From the NCBI RefSeq assembly GCF_004362245.1, contig NZ_SNWM01000001.1:434001-498000 (forward strand): DNA of 64,000 bases. The letters run 5' to 3'. The notes under the pieces were generated by a model. The model had not been told where the DNA came from. It saw only the letters and a list, made by a program, of their open reading frames with translations, and ran no database searches. The position numbers and the translations under genes were made by a program. Positions 8,129 through 18,148 of the stretch are shown piece after piece; position 1 is the stretch's first letter, and every line of letters begins with the position of its first letter. Source of the DNA: Pedobacter duraquae (GTDB taxonomy: Bacteria; Bacteroidota; Bacteroidia; Sphingobacteriales; Sphingobacteriaceae).

Positions 8129-8208
8129 CTTCCCTTTGTATCTATCATACGGAAGGCCTCTTCAGGAGGTACGCTGAAATTGTTATATATTTTCTGCAAT
8201 CAGCAGAA
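8129..8208 (+). promoter_or_regulatory. Candidate attenuator / alternative hairpins before metY
   Basis: Three hairpins can be drawn. First, CTTCC (8129-8133) with GGAAG (8151-8155), extended by GTAT (8138-8141) with ATAC (8147-8150). Second, CCTC (8157-8160) with GAGG (8166-8169), which hides an AGGAGG sequence. Third, a perfect TTCTGC/GCAGAA stem at 8192-8208. CATAC (8146-8150) can instead pair with GTATG (8097-8101) inside the Cys/Met codons of the leader frame, so ribosome position could alter folding. No terminator U-tract is present. Confidence 0.4.
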
Positions 8209-8221
8209 CCATTCACATTAG

Positions 8222-9538
<1,317 letters not shown>

Positions 9539-9547
9539 ATCAGAATC

Positions 9548-10606
9548 ATGACTACACAACATCAATATAAAGACACCAAAATCTTTAAGCTCGAGAGCGG
9601 CAAAAAACTCCGTGGCTTAGAAATTGCCTACCACACGTACGGAACGCTCAATGCAAAAAAAGACAATGTGATCTGGGCCTGCCATGCACTTACTGCAAAT
9701 GCAGATGTACTGGATTGGTGGAAAGGTCTCTTCGGCAGCAATGCCTTGTTTAATCCAGAAGAACATTTTATCGTATGCGCCAATGTGATCGGTTCGCCAT
9801 ATGGAACTATAAATCCGCTAAGTACGAATCCAGTAACGGGGCAGCCCTACTATTTAGCTTTCCCTGAATTCACCATTCGTGATATCGTGAAGGCACATCA
9901 GCTACTCGCCAGGCACCTTAAAGTGGAACACATTAAAGTGCTGATCGGTGGATCCCTTGGCGGACAACAGGCATTAGAATGGGCGATAAGTGATAGTAAA
10001 TCAATAGAAAATCTGATTCTCGTTGCTACAAATGCTTTTCATTCTCCCTGGGGAATTGCATTTAACGAAAGTCAGAGACTTGCAATCAGCACCGACCGTA
10101 CCTTTTACGCAAACAAACCTGACGGTGGTTCCAAAGGTCTAAAAACAGCACGAAGCATCGCCCTGCTATCTTATAGAACTTATGAAGCTTACAACACAAC
10201 CCAATTGGAAAGTGTAAACGAAAAGACCGAAGGTTTCAGGGCAGCTTCTTATCAGAACTATCAGGGTGAGAAACTTGTCAACCGCTTCAACGCCTATAGT
10301 TATTGGTACCTCACTAAGGCAATGGATAGTCATAATGTTGGACGTGGACGTAAAAGTATAGCAGACGCACTTGGAATGATCAAATCAAATACCCTGGTTA
10401 TTGGGATAGAAAACGATGTGTTGTTTCCAGTTACAGAGCAAAAATTCCTCAGCGAAAACATCCGCAATGCGGAATTCTTCAGTGTTAATTCCGCATACGG
10501 ACATGATGGCTTCTTAATTGAAACAGATATCCTTACCCGTGTAATCGGAAACTTTCTTAAAGAAAGCGTAAATAAAAAAATAGTAAAATTACATCAGACA
10601 GCTTAG
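9548..10606 (+). CDS. metX: Homoserine O-acetyltransferase MetX
   Basis: Transfers an acetyl group from acetyl-CoA to homoserine, making the substrate for MetY. The 352-residue alpha/beta-hydrolase has the nucleophile elbow GGSLGG near residue 138, the acidic member in GIENDVLFPV and the catalytic His in AYGHDGFL near the C-terminus. The WACHALTANADV segment near residue 44 is typical of MetX. It sits in the riboswitch-controlled operon, two bases from hom. Confidence 0.93.
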   Translation: MTTQHQYKDTKIFKLESGKKLRGLEIAYHTYGTLNAKKDNVIWACHALTANADVLDWWKGLFGSNALFNPEEHFIVCANVIGSPYGTINPLSTNPVTGQPYYLAFPEFTIRDIVKAHQLLARHLKVEHIKVLIGGSLGGQQALEWAISDSKSIENLILVATNAFHSPWGIAFNESQRLAISTDRTFYANKPDGGSKGLKTARSIALLSYRTYEAYNTTQLESVNEKTEGFRAASYQNYQGEKLVNRFNAYSYWYLTKAMDSHNVGRGRKSIADALGMIKSNTLVIGIENDVLFPVTEQKFLSENIRNAEFFSVNSAYGHDGFLIETDILTRVIGNFLKESVNKKIVKLHQTA

Positions 10607-10608
10607 TA

Positions 10609-11853
10609 ATGAGTACAAAAATAAAAATTGGATTATTTGGCTTTGGCGTTGTTGGCCAGGGCTTACATGACATTATTCGCGGACAGGACCTCAATCTTGA
10701 GATCATTAAGATCGCTATTAAAAACCCCGAAAAACAACGGACACTCGACGCCAATCTTTTCACAACAGACCACAGCGAATTGCTGGATAACCCAGAAATA
10801 AACACCATTGTGGAGCTGATCGATGATGCAGAAGCGGCCTTTCAAATCACGAAAAGAGCTTTAATAAGCGGTAAACACGTGGTCTCTGCCAACAAAAAAA
10901 TGATCGCTACCCATCTAGCCGAGTTGGTAGAACTACAGACAAAATATGGCGCTTCACTGCTTTACGAAGGTGCCGTTTGCGGAAGTATTCCAATCATCAG
11001 GAATCTGGAAGAATATTATGACAATGAGTTGTTGCATGGTATCAGCGGCATCTTTAATGGTTCCTCAAATTACATCTTATCCAAGATCTTCAACGAGAAC
11101 ATGGCTTATGAGACTGCCCTTAAAGAAGCTCAGGACTTGGGATTTGCCGAGACCGATCCTATCCTGGATGTTGGAGGATTTGATCCTAAGTTTAAATTGG
11201 CAATTGCCACAGCCCATGCCTATGGCTTGTTCATCAGTCCGGATAAAATTCTAAACGTAGGAATTCAAAATTTATCTGAAGACGACATCCAATATGCAAG
11301 AGAGAAGAACTTTAAAATAAAGCTCGTTCCTACAGCGCGGAAGATCAGCACCAAACAGATCGTAACCTACGTGCTGCCAAAATTTGTTAGGTCCGATGAT
11401 TTCTTGTACAACGTGGAAAACGAATATAATGGTGTAACAGTCCAGGCTGCCTTCGCTGACAAGCAGTTCTTTTTTGGTAAGGGAGCGGGTGGACATCCTA
11501 CTGGTGCAGCGGTCCTATCAGATATTGCCGCACTCCGTTACGGATATAGATATGAGTATAAAAAATACAATCAGAATAATGGTTTGATCCATACAGACAA
11601 TGTAAATATCGAGGTATATATCCGCTATGCCCATGAATATACCATAGAGAAGCTTAAAGTGACGAACATTGTAGAGCGTTTTTCAAGAAGTAATTATAAA
11701 TATGTGATCGGAAGTGTTTCGCTAAAAACCTTACTCGCTAATAAAGATCTTCTGATACAAAAAGAAGTGTTTATCGCGCACACAGGCAAGTACACCTACA
11801 CAGAAAATCAAATTCAGCACATTATTGCTGAAGAAGCGGCTTTAGTTAACTAA
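10609..11853 (+). CDS. hom: Homoserine dehydrogenase
   Basis: Reduces aspartate semialdehyde to homoserine, which MetX then acetylates. The 414-residue protein starts with the NAD(P) site GLFGFGVVGQGL (8-19) and has SANKKMIATH, GAVCGSIPIIRNLEEY and LQDLGFAETDP-like segments of the catalytic domain. No aspartokinase domain is fused. The C-terminal region does not show an obvious ACT domain. As the third gene after the SAM riboswitch, it links homoserine supply to methionine demand; a further hom fused to aspartokinase for threonine may exist elsewhere, but that is inference. A strong terminator follows. Confidence 0.9.
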   Translation: MSTKIKIGLFGFGVVGQGLHDIIRGQDLNLEIIKIAIKNPEKQRTLDANLFTTDHSELLDNPEINTIVELIDDAEAAFQITKRALISGKHVVSANKKMIATHLAELVELQTKYGASLLYEGAVCGSIPIIRNLEEYYDNELLHGISGIFNGSSNYILSKIFNENMAYETALKEAQDLGFAETDPILDVGGFDPKFKLAIATAHAYGLFISPDKILNVGIQNLSEDDIQYAREKNFKIKLVPTARKISTKQIVTYVLPKFVRSDDFLYNVENEYNGVTVQAAFADKQFFFGKGAGGHPTGAAVLSDIAALRYGYRYEYKKYNQNNGLIHTDNVNIEVYIRYAHEYTIEKLKVTNIVERFSRSNYKYVIGSVSLKTLLANKDLLIQKEVFIAHTGKYTYTENQIQHIIAEEAALVN

Positions 11854-11876
11854 TGTTTGTTTTGTTTTGAAATGCA

Positions 11877-11901
11877 AAAGGGCCGGATAATCCGGCCCTT
11901 T
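11877..11901. terminator. Bidirectional terminator between hom and the E2 gene
   Basis: Perfect arms GGGCCGGA and TCCGGCCC around the loop TAA, flanked by AAA on the left and TTT on the right, extend to an 11-base stem. It lies between the convergent stops of hom (11853) and the E2 gene (11907) and can serve both. Confidence 0.9.
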
Positions 11902-11906
11902 GCTAT

Positions 11907-13244
11907 TTAAATTTCTCTGCTAATATCCCAGTTCTCCAGGTAATCGGCTACCCTTCGTACAAAAGAACCACCCAGTGCACCGTCTACCACCCTATGGTCG
12001 TAAGACAACGACAGGAACATCATGTGTCTGATCGCAATCACGTCACCAAACTCCGTTTCTAAAACTGCCGGTTTCTTCTTAATTGCGCCTACAGCAAGAA
12101 TTGCTACCTGCGGCTGATTGATAATCGGCGTGCCCATCACATTCCCGAAAGAACCCACATTTGTTAATGTAAATGTGCCACCTTGTGTTTCGTCGGGCTT
12201 AAGTTTAGAGATACGTGCCCTGCCGGCAAGATCGTTTACTGCTTTCGTTAAGCCTACAAGGTTAAGCTGGTCAGCATTTTTTATAACAGGAACGATCAGG
12301 TTACCACTTGGCAATGCCGCGGCCATACCTATATTGATATCTCTTTTCTTAATAATCTGGTTCCCATTAACCGTTACGTTGATCATCGGAAAATCTTTGA
12401 TCGCCTTCGTTACAGCCTCTACAAAGATTGGCGTAAAGGTGATTTTCTCATTCTCCCGTTTTTCAAAATTTTTCTTCACACGCTCGCGCCACATCACCAT
12501 ATTTGTCACATCAGCTTCCACAAAAGAAGTTACATGTGGAGAGGTCTGAACACTCATCACCATATGTTCTGCAATAAGTTTGCGCATACGATCCATCTCG
12601 ATAATCTCATCTGTACCGCTAACGCTTGCAGCAACAGGCGCAGATTTAGCAGGAGCAGAAGCCGCTACCGGAGTTGGATTTTGTACATGTGCTGGTTGAG
12701 CAGCCGTTGCCGATTTTCCAGAATTTCTTGAAGCTATATAGCTTAGCAAATCATCTTTTGTCAATCTACCTTCAGCGCCAGTGCCAGAAATTCCCTCCAG
12801 CTCATGCTGACTGATGTTTTCCTGATTGGCTATGTTTTTAACTAATGGGGAGTAAAACCGACCTGATTCTGCAGGTTCAGCAGATTTTAATTGATCCATA
12901 CCCGGAATAGATTCAGCAACATCAGTTTCAGTAAAAGCAGGTTCAATTGCTATTTCTACAGCAGGCACAACAGTTTCGATTGCCGGGGCAGAGCTATCGC
13001 CACCCTCAGTTTCTATAATTGCGATGACAGCACCTACCTGTACCACCTCATCTTCCTGAAATAATTGTTTAATCAGCTTGCCTGCAACGGGTGAAGGCAC
13101 TTCAGAATCTACTTTATCAGTTGCTATTTCCAGCAAGGTATCATCCAACTGGATCATATCTCCTGGCTGTTTAAGCCATTTTATCACGGTTGCTTCAGCA
13201 ACACTCTCCCCCATTTTGGGTAACAGCAATTCGTATTGAGCCAT
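11907..13244 (-). CDS. 2-oxo acid dehydrogenase complex E2 (dihydrolipoamide acyltransferase)
   Basis: Core acyltransferase of a 2-oxo acid dehydrogenase complex. The 445-residue protein shows a lipoyl domain (residues 1-77) with the lipoylated Lys44 in EIATDKVDSEV, an Ala/Pro-rich linker, an E3/E1-binding domain (about 131-170, YSPLVKNIA to LTKDDLLSYI), a second linker rich in Ala and Pro, and the catalytic domain with the His-containing SYDHRVVDGAL near the C-terminus. TDKVDSE is commonest in branched-chain-type E2 proteins, but pyruvate or 2-oxoglutarate specificity is not excluded. The E1 and E3 genes are not adjacent. It follows cinA by 49 bases on the same strand. Confidence 0.9.
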   Translation of the reverse strand: MAQYELLLPKMGESVAEATVIKWLKQPGDMIQLDDTLLEIATDKVDSEVPSPVAGKLIKQLFQEDEVVQVGAVIAIIETEGGDSSAPAIETVVPAVEIAIEPAFTETDVAESIPGMDQLKSAEPAESGRFYSPLVKNIANQENISQHELEGISGTGAEGRLTKDDLLSYIASRNSGKSATAAQPAHVQNPTPVAASAPAKSAPVAASVSGTDEIIEMDRMRKLIAEHMVMSVQTSPHVTSFVEADVTNMVMWRERVKKNFEKRENEKITFTPIFVEAVTKAIKDFPMINVTVNGNQIIKKRDINIGMAAALPSGNLIVPVIKNADQLNLVGLTKAVNDLAGRARISKLKPDETQGGTFTLTNVGSFGNVMGTPIINQPQVAILAVGAIKKKPAVLETEFGDVIAIRHMMFLSLSYDHRVVDGALGGSFVRRVADYLENWDISREI

Positions 13245-13293
13245 TTGTTTACAGTAAATTTATACTTTGGTATTGCCCACAAAAGTAAGGCAT

Positions 13294-14550
13294 TTATCCA
13301 GAAAAACGATCATCTTCTTTCAGACGGTTAATAATCATAGTAAGCGCAGCAATAGCTGAACGCTCAATATTTTGAATCCTTTTGTTGCCAAAATTGAACA
13401 CTTTAGCTTCCACCCGATCTTTGCTTGCTACTGCAATCCACACAGTACCAACTGGTTTATCGGGCGTACCACCATCTGGACCTGCGATACCACTAACAGC
13501 CACAGCATAGTCAGTATTGAAATGTCCAACCGCACCGGAAGCCATTTCCTTGACGGTTTCTTCGCTTACTGCACCGTAGGTGGCAAGTGTTTCCTGTTGT
13601 ACACCCAGAATAGATTCTTTAAGTTCATAAGAATATGCAACGGCCCCTCCTGCAAAAACTGCAGAACAGCCGGGGTGTGTCGTAATCAAATGGGCAATAT
13701 AACCTCCAGTACAACTTTCTGCGGTCGACAAGGTAAGGCCTTGCGCCATCATCACATCAAGAATTACTTTTTCCAATGCAATATCATCTTCAATAACCAC
13801 ATACGTCTTTACACGATCAACGATCAGTCGCGCATAGCTTTCAATCTCTGCACGCAATGCAGACTCATCCTCGCCAGAACCACTGAGTCTTAACCTTACC
13901 TGCCCAAGTCTCGGTAAATAAGCAAGCTTAATATATGCGGGTAAAGTATCTTCAATATCTTCAATTTGTTGCGCCAGGAAAGATTCGCCGATGTTAGCTG
14001 TCAATATAGTTTTATGAACGATGTTGGGCAATACAAAAGCAGCCTTTAATCTTGGCAATATTTCCTCGTCCATCAAGTACATCATCTCATAGGGCACTCC
14101 AGGCATTGATACAATAACCTTTGATCCATGGTTGAACCACATACATGGAGCAGTGCCATTTTTGTTCTGGATAACAATGCAACCATCGGGAACATCTGCC
14201 TGTTTCATGTTCGACTCGATCATCGGACGATTGAACCGCTTGAATATAGACTTTACCTGCTCCAACGTTTCTTCATCCCGGCGGAAGCCCATGTTGAAAT
14301 ATTTAGCCAGCGTCAGTTTCGTGATATCGTCCTTTGTTGGGCCTAAGCCTCCGGTAATTAAAATGATCTCTGCACGCTCTTCAGCCAGCTTTAAAGCCTC
14401 CAGAATGTGTGCCTCATCGTCAGACACCGAAGTGATCTGTTTTACCTTGATTCCTGCCAGATTTAGCTGTTTGGCCATCCAGGCCGAATTGGTATCAACA
14501 ATCTGACCTATGAGAATCTCATCCCCAATGGTAATAATTTCTGCTAGCAT
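13294..14550 (-). CDS. cinA: CinA family protein (competence/damage-inducible protein A)
   Basis: A 418-residue two-domain CinA. The N-terminal MoCF-like domain (MLAEIITIGDEILIGQIVDTNSAWMA, TGGLGPTKDD) is linked in related proteins to pyridine-nucleotide pyrophosphatase or deamidase activity. The C-terminal domain (from about residue 260: STAESCTGGYIAHL, VAVSGIAGPDGGTPDKPVGTVW) is the nicotinamide-mononucleotide amidase module with its Ser and Lys residues. The likely role is salvage of NMN or repair of damaged NAD. The gene begins two bases after lptD ends, so they are co-transcribed. Confidence 0.92.
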   Translation of the reverse strand: MLAEIITIGDEILIGQIVDTNSAWMAKQLNLAGIKVKQITSVSDDEAHILEALKLAEERAEIILITGGLGPTKDDITKLTLAKYFNMGFRRDEETLEQVKSIFKRFNRPMIESNMKQADVPDGCIVIQNKNGTAPCMWFNHGSKVIVSMPGVPYEMMYLMDEEILPRLKAAFVLPNIVHKTILTANIGESFLAQQIEDIEDTLPAYIKLAYLPRLGQVRLRLSGSGEDESALRAEIESYARLIVDRVKTYVVIEDDIALEKVILDVMMAQGLTLSTAESCTGGYIAHLITTHPGCSAVFAGGAVAYSYELKESILGVQQETLATYGAVSEETVKEMASGAVGHFNTDYAVAVSGIAGPDGGTPDKPVGTVWIAVASKDRVEAKVFNFGNKRIQNIERSAIAALTMIINRLKEDDRFSG

Positions 14551-14552
14551 AG

Positions 14553-17207
14553 TTAGTTATAACGTGGAGAATAACTCTGTTGTTTGCTTAATTTCAAATC
14601 CTGAAGAATAGAGGATTTCACTTTCAGTGTCAGATAAAAACTTCTGTACACACCAAGCGGCACCCAATGGATACTCATATCCCAGCAATGTAAGTCTCTG
14701 TAAATATCGATACTTGTCAAAGCGAGTGTCTTGGCTTTTAAATCATAACCAGATCTGAATTGCAGTTTCCATTTCGGTGTCGCATTAAAATCACCATTAA
14801 ATGTTAATGCATTGGTAACGGTAGGATCTGTTCCTGCCCTTGTTGTGCGGTATTGGAAACTGTAATCGAATGCAAAATTCCATGGAATTTTAAAGTCGAC
14901 AAAAGCGTTAGGATCTCTGCTCACCGCTTCAAGTTGTTCTTTTTGCTCTGCAGTAAGACCCGCAGTATTCGTCTGAGAATTCACCTTGTCCATCTTGGCA
15001 TTTTTTGCTTTGAGCGCTTCAGGGTTCAGGCTGTAAGAGAAAGAAAAACCAATGGAGGTTAAGCGGGGTAATTTAAAATTGGCAAATGTATACTTATCGA
15101 TAATCTGCTTAGTTTTTATACCATTAATTGTGGTGTCGCCTACCTGATATGGATCGAGCTCCCCGTTAAAATTGATTCCTAGCTTATCGGTAAACTGCGA
15201 TCTACCACTAAATGGCAAGGTGGATAATTTATAAGCAGGAGCCAGGAAATTATAACTACCAGAAATATTCAATCCTTGCAAGATTGCTAGTTTTCTGAAA
15301 CCAGTGCCTGTAGTATCCTTATCAGATCTTATTTTTGCTTCCACCGTATTATCCAAAGCAAAGCCTAATGAAGCCTGTTTTCCCTGCGAAGGGCCCGATA
15401 AAAGTGTCCCAGCAAAAATAGAGTACAACTTATCTTGGCCTGGATACAATGGATCTGTAAGCGGCGTGCCATCCTGGTACCGCAGTTTTTTATAATATCC
15501 CCTGCTTTCTGTAGCAAAGTCGGGTTTATAACTTAAGTTAACGCTAGGCGTCATCACATGCCTGATGGCCTGCAAATTCCCAAGGTGCTTAAATTGGGCT
15601 GTGTTATAAATCTTTGTAGACATTCCAATCCCGATATTGTATTCTCCTGAACGTTTAAATCCAGGAATGGTATCATATACCAACGAATCCGCCCGTTTAA
15701 TACCTTTAATCATCGTTTGATTAATAGTCTGGAAATGCCATTGCTCATTATATTGTGCATTTACGTTGAAGTTGAAATACTTTGCAACGTTAAACGGCAA
15801 ACTAATGGGTATCTGGTGCCCAATTCCATTTTGAAAACGGCTAAAACCACCTTTTTTAAAGATTTCGCTCTCTTTCCCAGACACCGTATTCGTAGCCGTC
15901 ATACTATATCCTAAAGTTAGTTTTTGATACCATAACTGATCACCTACCCTTGTTTTTGAATCAAAAGGATTAATGGTACTCATGTTTAAGTTTACCTGAG
16001 GTAAGGTCAAACTGAGCGTTTTTGCCTGGATCTCCTGACTGTGTTGCAAAGCGGCCGTAAGGTTGAATATTCCCATCACTTTACCATAACTAATACTGGA
16101 TGCCATGGTGTTCTGAGATATCGTACGAATATCATAACTTGCATTTGCCGCAGTAGCTAAGTTGTAAGATGCTGTTCCTGCATTTACTGAAGCACTAAAT
16201 GTTGTTCCAGGATGTGCATTTGCATTCTGACTGTGACTCCAGTTGATATGGAAGTTTTTGCTGGGTTCATATTCCGGCGTTCCTTCTAATCCTGTACGTG
16301 TACTCGCGTAAGAGAAATTCACATTACCGTTATACCGGTAGCGTTTCATATAATTACTTGACACATTCCCATCATATGAACCTCTGGTATATACGGTACC
16401 TGTAATTTTGGCATCCACGTAGTCATTGAAAGCAAAATAATATCCCCCATCCTTCAGAAAGAATCCCCTGCTCGCATCTTCCCCTACATTGGGAAGCAAC
16501 ACGCCTGAAGTCTTTTTATTCGGCTTGGGAAAAAAAGCAAAGGGAACACCCAAAGGAAAAGGAATATCCTCAATTTTAAGATATGCCGGGCCGGTTATGA
16601 TTTGATTTTTAGTGACGATCCCCTTAGTAATAAAAATACCGAAATGGGGATGCGGCAAATTACACGTACTATAGGTCACGCCCTTAATATGCACTTCATC
16701 ATCCGGCTGTTTTTTACTTTGTCCGCCAGAAAAGTAACTTCCATCCTGTTCACTATACGTATTAAACACGGTACCCTTTCCCGTCTTAGTATTATAAAAA
16801 AGAGAATCTGCGATAGAAGAACCTTCCTGTTCCATTTTAAAAATAGGTCTGCCTACATATCTGCCCTTCTCGTCTTTACGACCGCGGGCAAAAATAATAT
16901 TGTTCTTGGTGTCGTACTGAATATAATCGGCATCCAGTTCAAACGTCTGGTATACCACCCTTGCATTACCAAATAAATACAGAATACCTGTTTTTTTATC
17001 CGTGAAGCTGGAATCAGATTTATTTTCTATGCCGTCCTGTAAGCCACTTGTGCTAACTACCTTGTTTTTTGTGGTGTCTCTCTTCGTTGTATCCACTTGC
17101 TGACGCTCCTGGAACATGGAAAAACTAGCCAATGCAAATGCTTTTTGACTAACCGCAGTTAATAAAACAATTGAATTTAGTAAAATGATCTTATGTAAAA
17201 GTTTCAA
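14553..17207 (-). CDS. lptD: LptD-like outer-membrane LPS assembly protein
   Basis: An 884-residue outer-membrane protein. After an N-terminal signal segment (residues 1-25) comes a beta-jellyroll OstA-type domain (about 60-250: GILYLFGNARVVYQTFELDADYIQYD-like strands), and the rest is a long beta-barrel with alternating aromatic residues ending in a C-terminal strand. In other Gram-negatives LptD delivers LPS to the outer leaflet. The only start upstream of the signal peptide is TTG at 17207, because an in-frame stop lies six codons before it. The start is back-to-back with the amidase gene, and cinA follows after two bases. Confidence 0.85.
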   Translation of the reverse strand: MKLLHKIILLNSIVLLTAVSQKAFALASFSMFQERQQVDTTKRDTTKNKVVSTSGLQDGIENKSDSSFTDKKTGILYLFGNARVVYQTFELDADYIQYDTKNNIIFARGRKDEKGRYVGRPIFKMEQEGSSIADSLFYNTKTGKGTVFNTYSEQDGSYFSGGQSKKQPDDEVHIKGVTYSTCNLPHPHFGIFITKGIVTKNQIITGPAYLKIEDIPFPLGVPFAFFPKPNKKTSGVLLPNVGEDASRGFFLKDGGYYFAFNDYVDAKITGTVYTRGSYDGNVSSNYMKRYRYNGNVNFSYASTRTGLEGTPEYEPSKNFHINWSHSQNANAHPGTTFSASVNAGTASYNLATAANASYDIRTISQNTMASSISYGKVMGIFNLTAALQHSQEIQAKTLSLTLPQVNLNMSTINPFDSKTRVGDQLWYQKLTLGYSMTATNTVSGKESEIFKKGGFSRFQNGIGHQIPISLPFNVAKYFNFNVNAQYNEQWHFQTINQTMIKGIKRADSLVYDTIPGFKRSGEYNIGIGMSTKIYNTAQFKHLGNLQAIRHVMTPSVNLSYKPDFATESRGYYKKLRYQDGTPLTDPLYPGQDKLYSIFAGTLLSGPSQGKQASLGFALDNTVEAKIRSDKDTTGTGFRKLAILQGLNISGSYNFLAPAYKLSTLPFSGRSQFTDKLGINFNGELDPYQVGDTTINGIKTKQIIDKYTFANFKLPRLTSIGFSFSYSLNPEALKAKNAKMDKVNSQTNTAGLTAEQKEQLEAVSRDPNAFVDFKIPWNFAFDYSFQYRTTRAGTDPTVTNALTFNGDFNATPKWKLQFRSGYDLKAKTLALTSIDIYRDLHCWDMSIHWVPLGVYRSFYLTLKVKSSILQDLKLSKQQSYSPRYN

Positions 17208-17223
17208 ATTCGTGTGTGAATGT

Positions 17224-17231
17224 TATTTTTG
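17224..17231 (+). promoter_or_regulatory. Promoter -7 element for the amidase operon
   Basis: TATTTTTG fits TAnnTTTG. It lies inside the N-terminus of the longest open frame, so the translation start used by this transcript is most likely the ATG at 17264. Confidence 0.5.
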
Positions 17232-17255
17232 CATTAATGTTTAATCCAAAACGTC

Positions 17256-17263
17256 CAAAATTA
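17256..17263 (-). promoter_or_regulatory. Divergent -7 element for lptD
   Basis: Read on the minus strand, TAATTTTG fits TAnnTTTG and would start transcription about 40 bases before the lptD start. It touches the ATG of the amidase gene at 17264, so the two divergent promoters overlap face to face. Confidence 0.4.
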
Positions 17264-18148
17264 ATGAAAAATATACCATTGCCCGGTGCAAAAGCGATTT
17301 TGATGGTATTTATTTCCACAGCCTTAGTTATAGCCTCTTATAGTCAGGCTTTTACACAACAATACAAAGTGAAAACGATCGTGATTGATGCCGGTCACGG
17401 GGGCATTGACGGCAGTACCAGGGGGATCTATTCTACAGAAAAAGATGTAGCGCTAAAAACGGCGCTTAACCTCGGCAAAATGATTGAAGCGAGCATGCCG
17501 GATGTAAAAGTTGTTTACACCCGTAAGGAAGATGTTTTCGTAAAATTATATGACCGGATAGGGATTGCCAATGTAAACAAAGCCGATCTTTTCATCTCGA
17601 TCCATTGTAACGACATGCCGGTATATAGAAGTACCGTTGTTACGGGTTATACCCGCAATAAAAAGGGCAAACGGGTGCCGATCACTAAAACTGTTTCCCG
17701 CAAGAGCACCTCTACACATGGAACAGAAACCTTTGTTTCCGGATTTGGTCGTATGAGCGAACAAGACAACGAGGTGATAAAAAGAGAAAATGATGCGATC
17801 CTCCTTGAGGACAACTACAAGGAAAACTACGAAGGATTTGATCCGAGTAATCCTGAAAACTATATCATCCTGTCGCTCATGAAGAACAATTATCGTGAAG
17901 CGAGTCTCAATCTTGCGAAGATGGTACAAGACGAATACGTAAAAGCAGGAAGAATAAACCGCGGTGTCCAAGAAAAAAGCCTTGCTGTACTGGCACGTGC
18001 CGGAATGCCTGCAATACTTACGGAGATTGGTTTTATTAGTAATCCCGAAGAAGAAGATTATATCAATTCAGATGCCGGACAGCAAGAAATCTGCGCCGGA
18101 TTATTAAGTGCCATACAACGGTATAAGAAGAGTGTAGAACGTAATTAA
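17264..18148 (+). CDS. N-acetylmuramoyl-L-alanine amidase (first of two)
   Basis: Zinc amidase that cuts the bond between muramic acid and the stem peptide of peptidoglycan. After a signal sequence (residues 1-30, ending near SQAFTQQ) comes an Amidase_3 domain with zinc ligands in VIDAGHGG, the following Glu, and ISIHCND, plus the catalytic Glu in LTEIGFISNPEEED. An insertion near residues 125-170 (TRNKKGKRVPITKTVSRK) is absent from its neighbour. The longer frame starting at 17216 is unlikely because a promoter element lies within it. The stop overlaps the next gene's ATG (TAATG). Confidence 0.9.
   Translation: MKNIPLPGAKAILMVFISTALVIASYSQAFTQQYKVKTIVIDAGHGGIDGSTRGIYSTEKDVALKTALNLGKMIEASMPDVKVVYTRKEDVFVKLYDRIGIANVNKADLFISIHCNDMPVYRSTVVTGYTRNKKGKRVPITKTVSRKSTSTHGTETFVSGFGRMSEQDNEVIKRENDAILLEDNYKENYEGFDPSNPENYIILSLMKNNYREASLNLAKMVQDEYVKAGRINRGVQEKSLAVLARAGMPAILTEIGFISNPEEEDYINSDAGQQEICAGLLSAIQRYKKSVERN

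Noticed and set aside
11877..11901. Strong palindrome considered as an operator
   Set aside because: Flanking A and T runs and position between two convergent stops fit a bidirectional terminator better.
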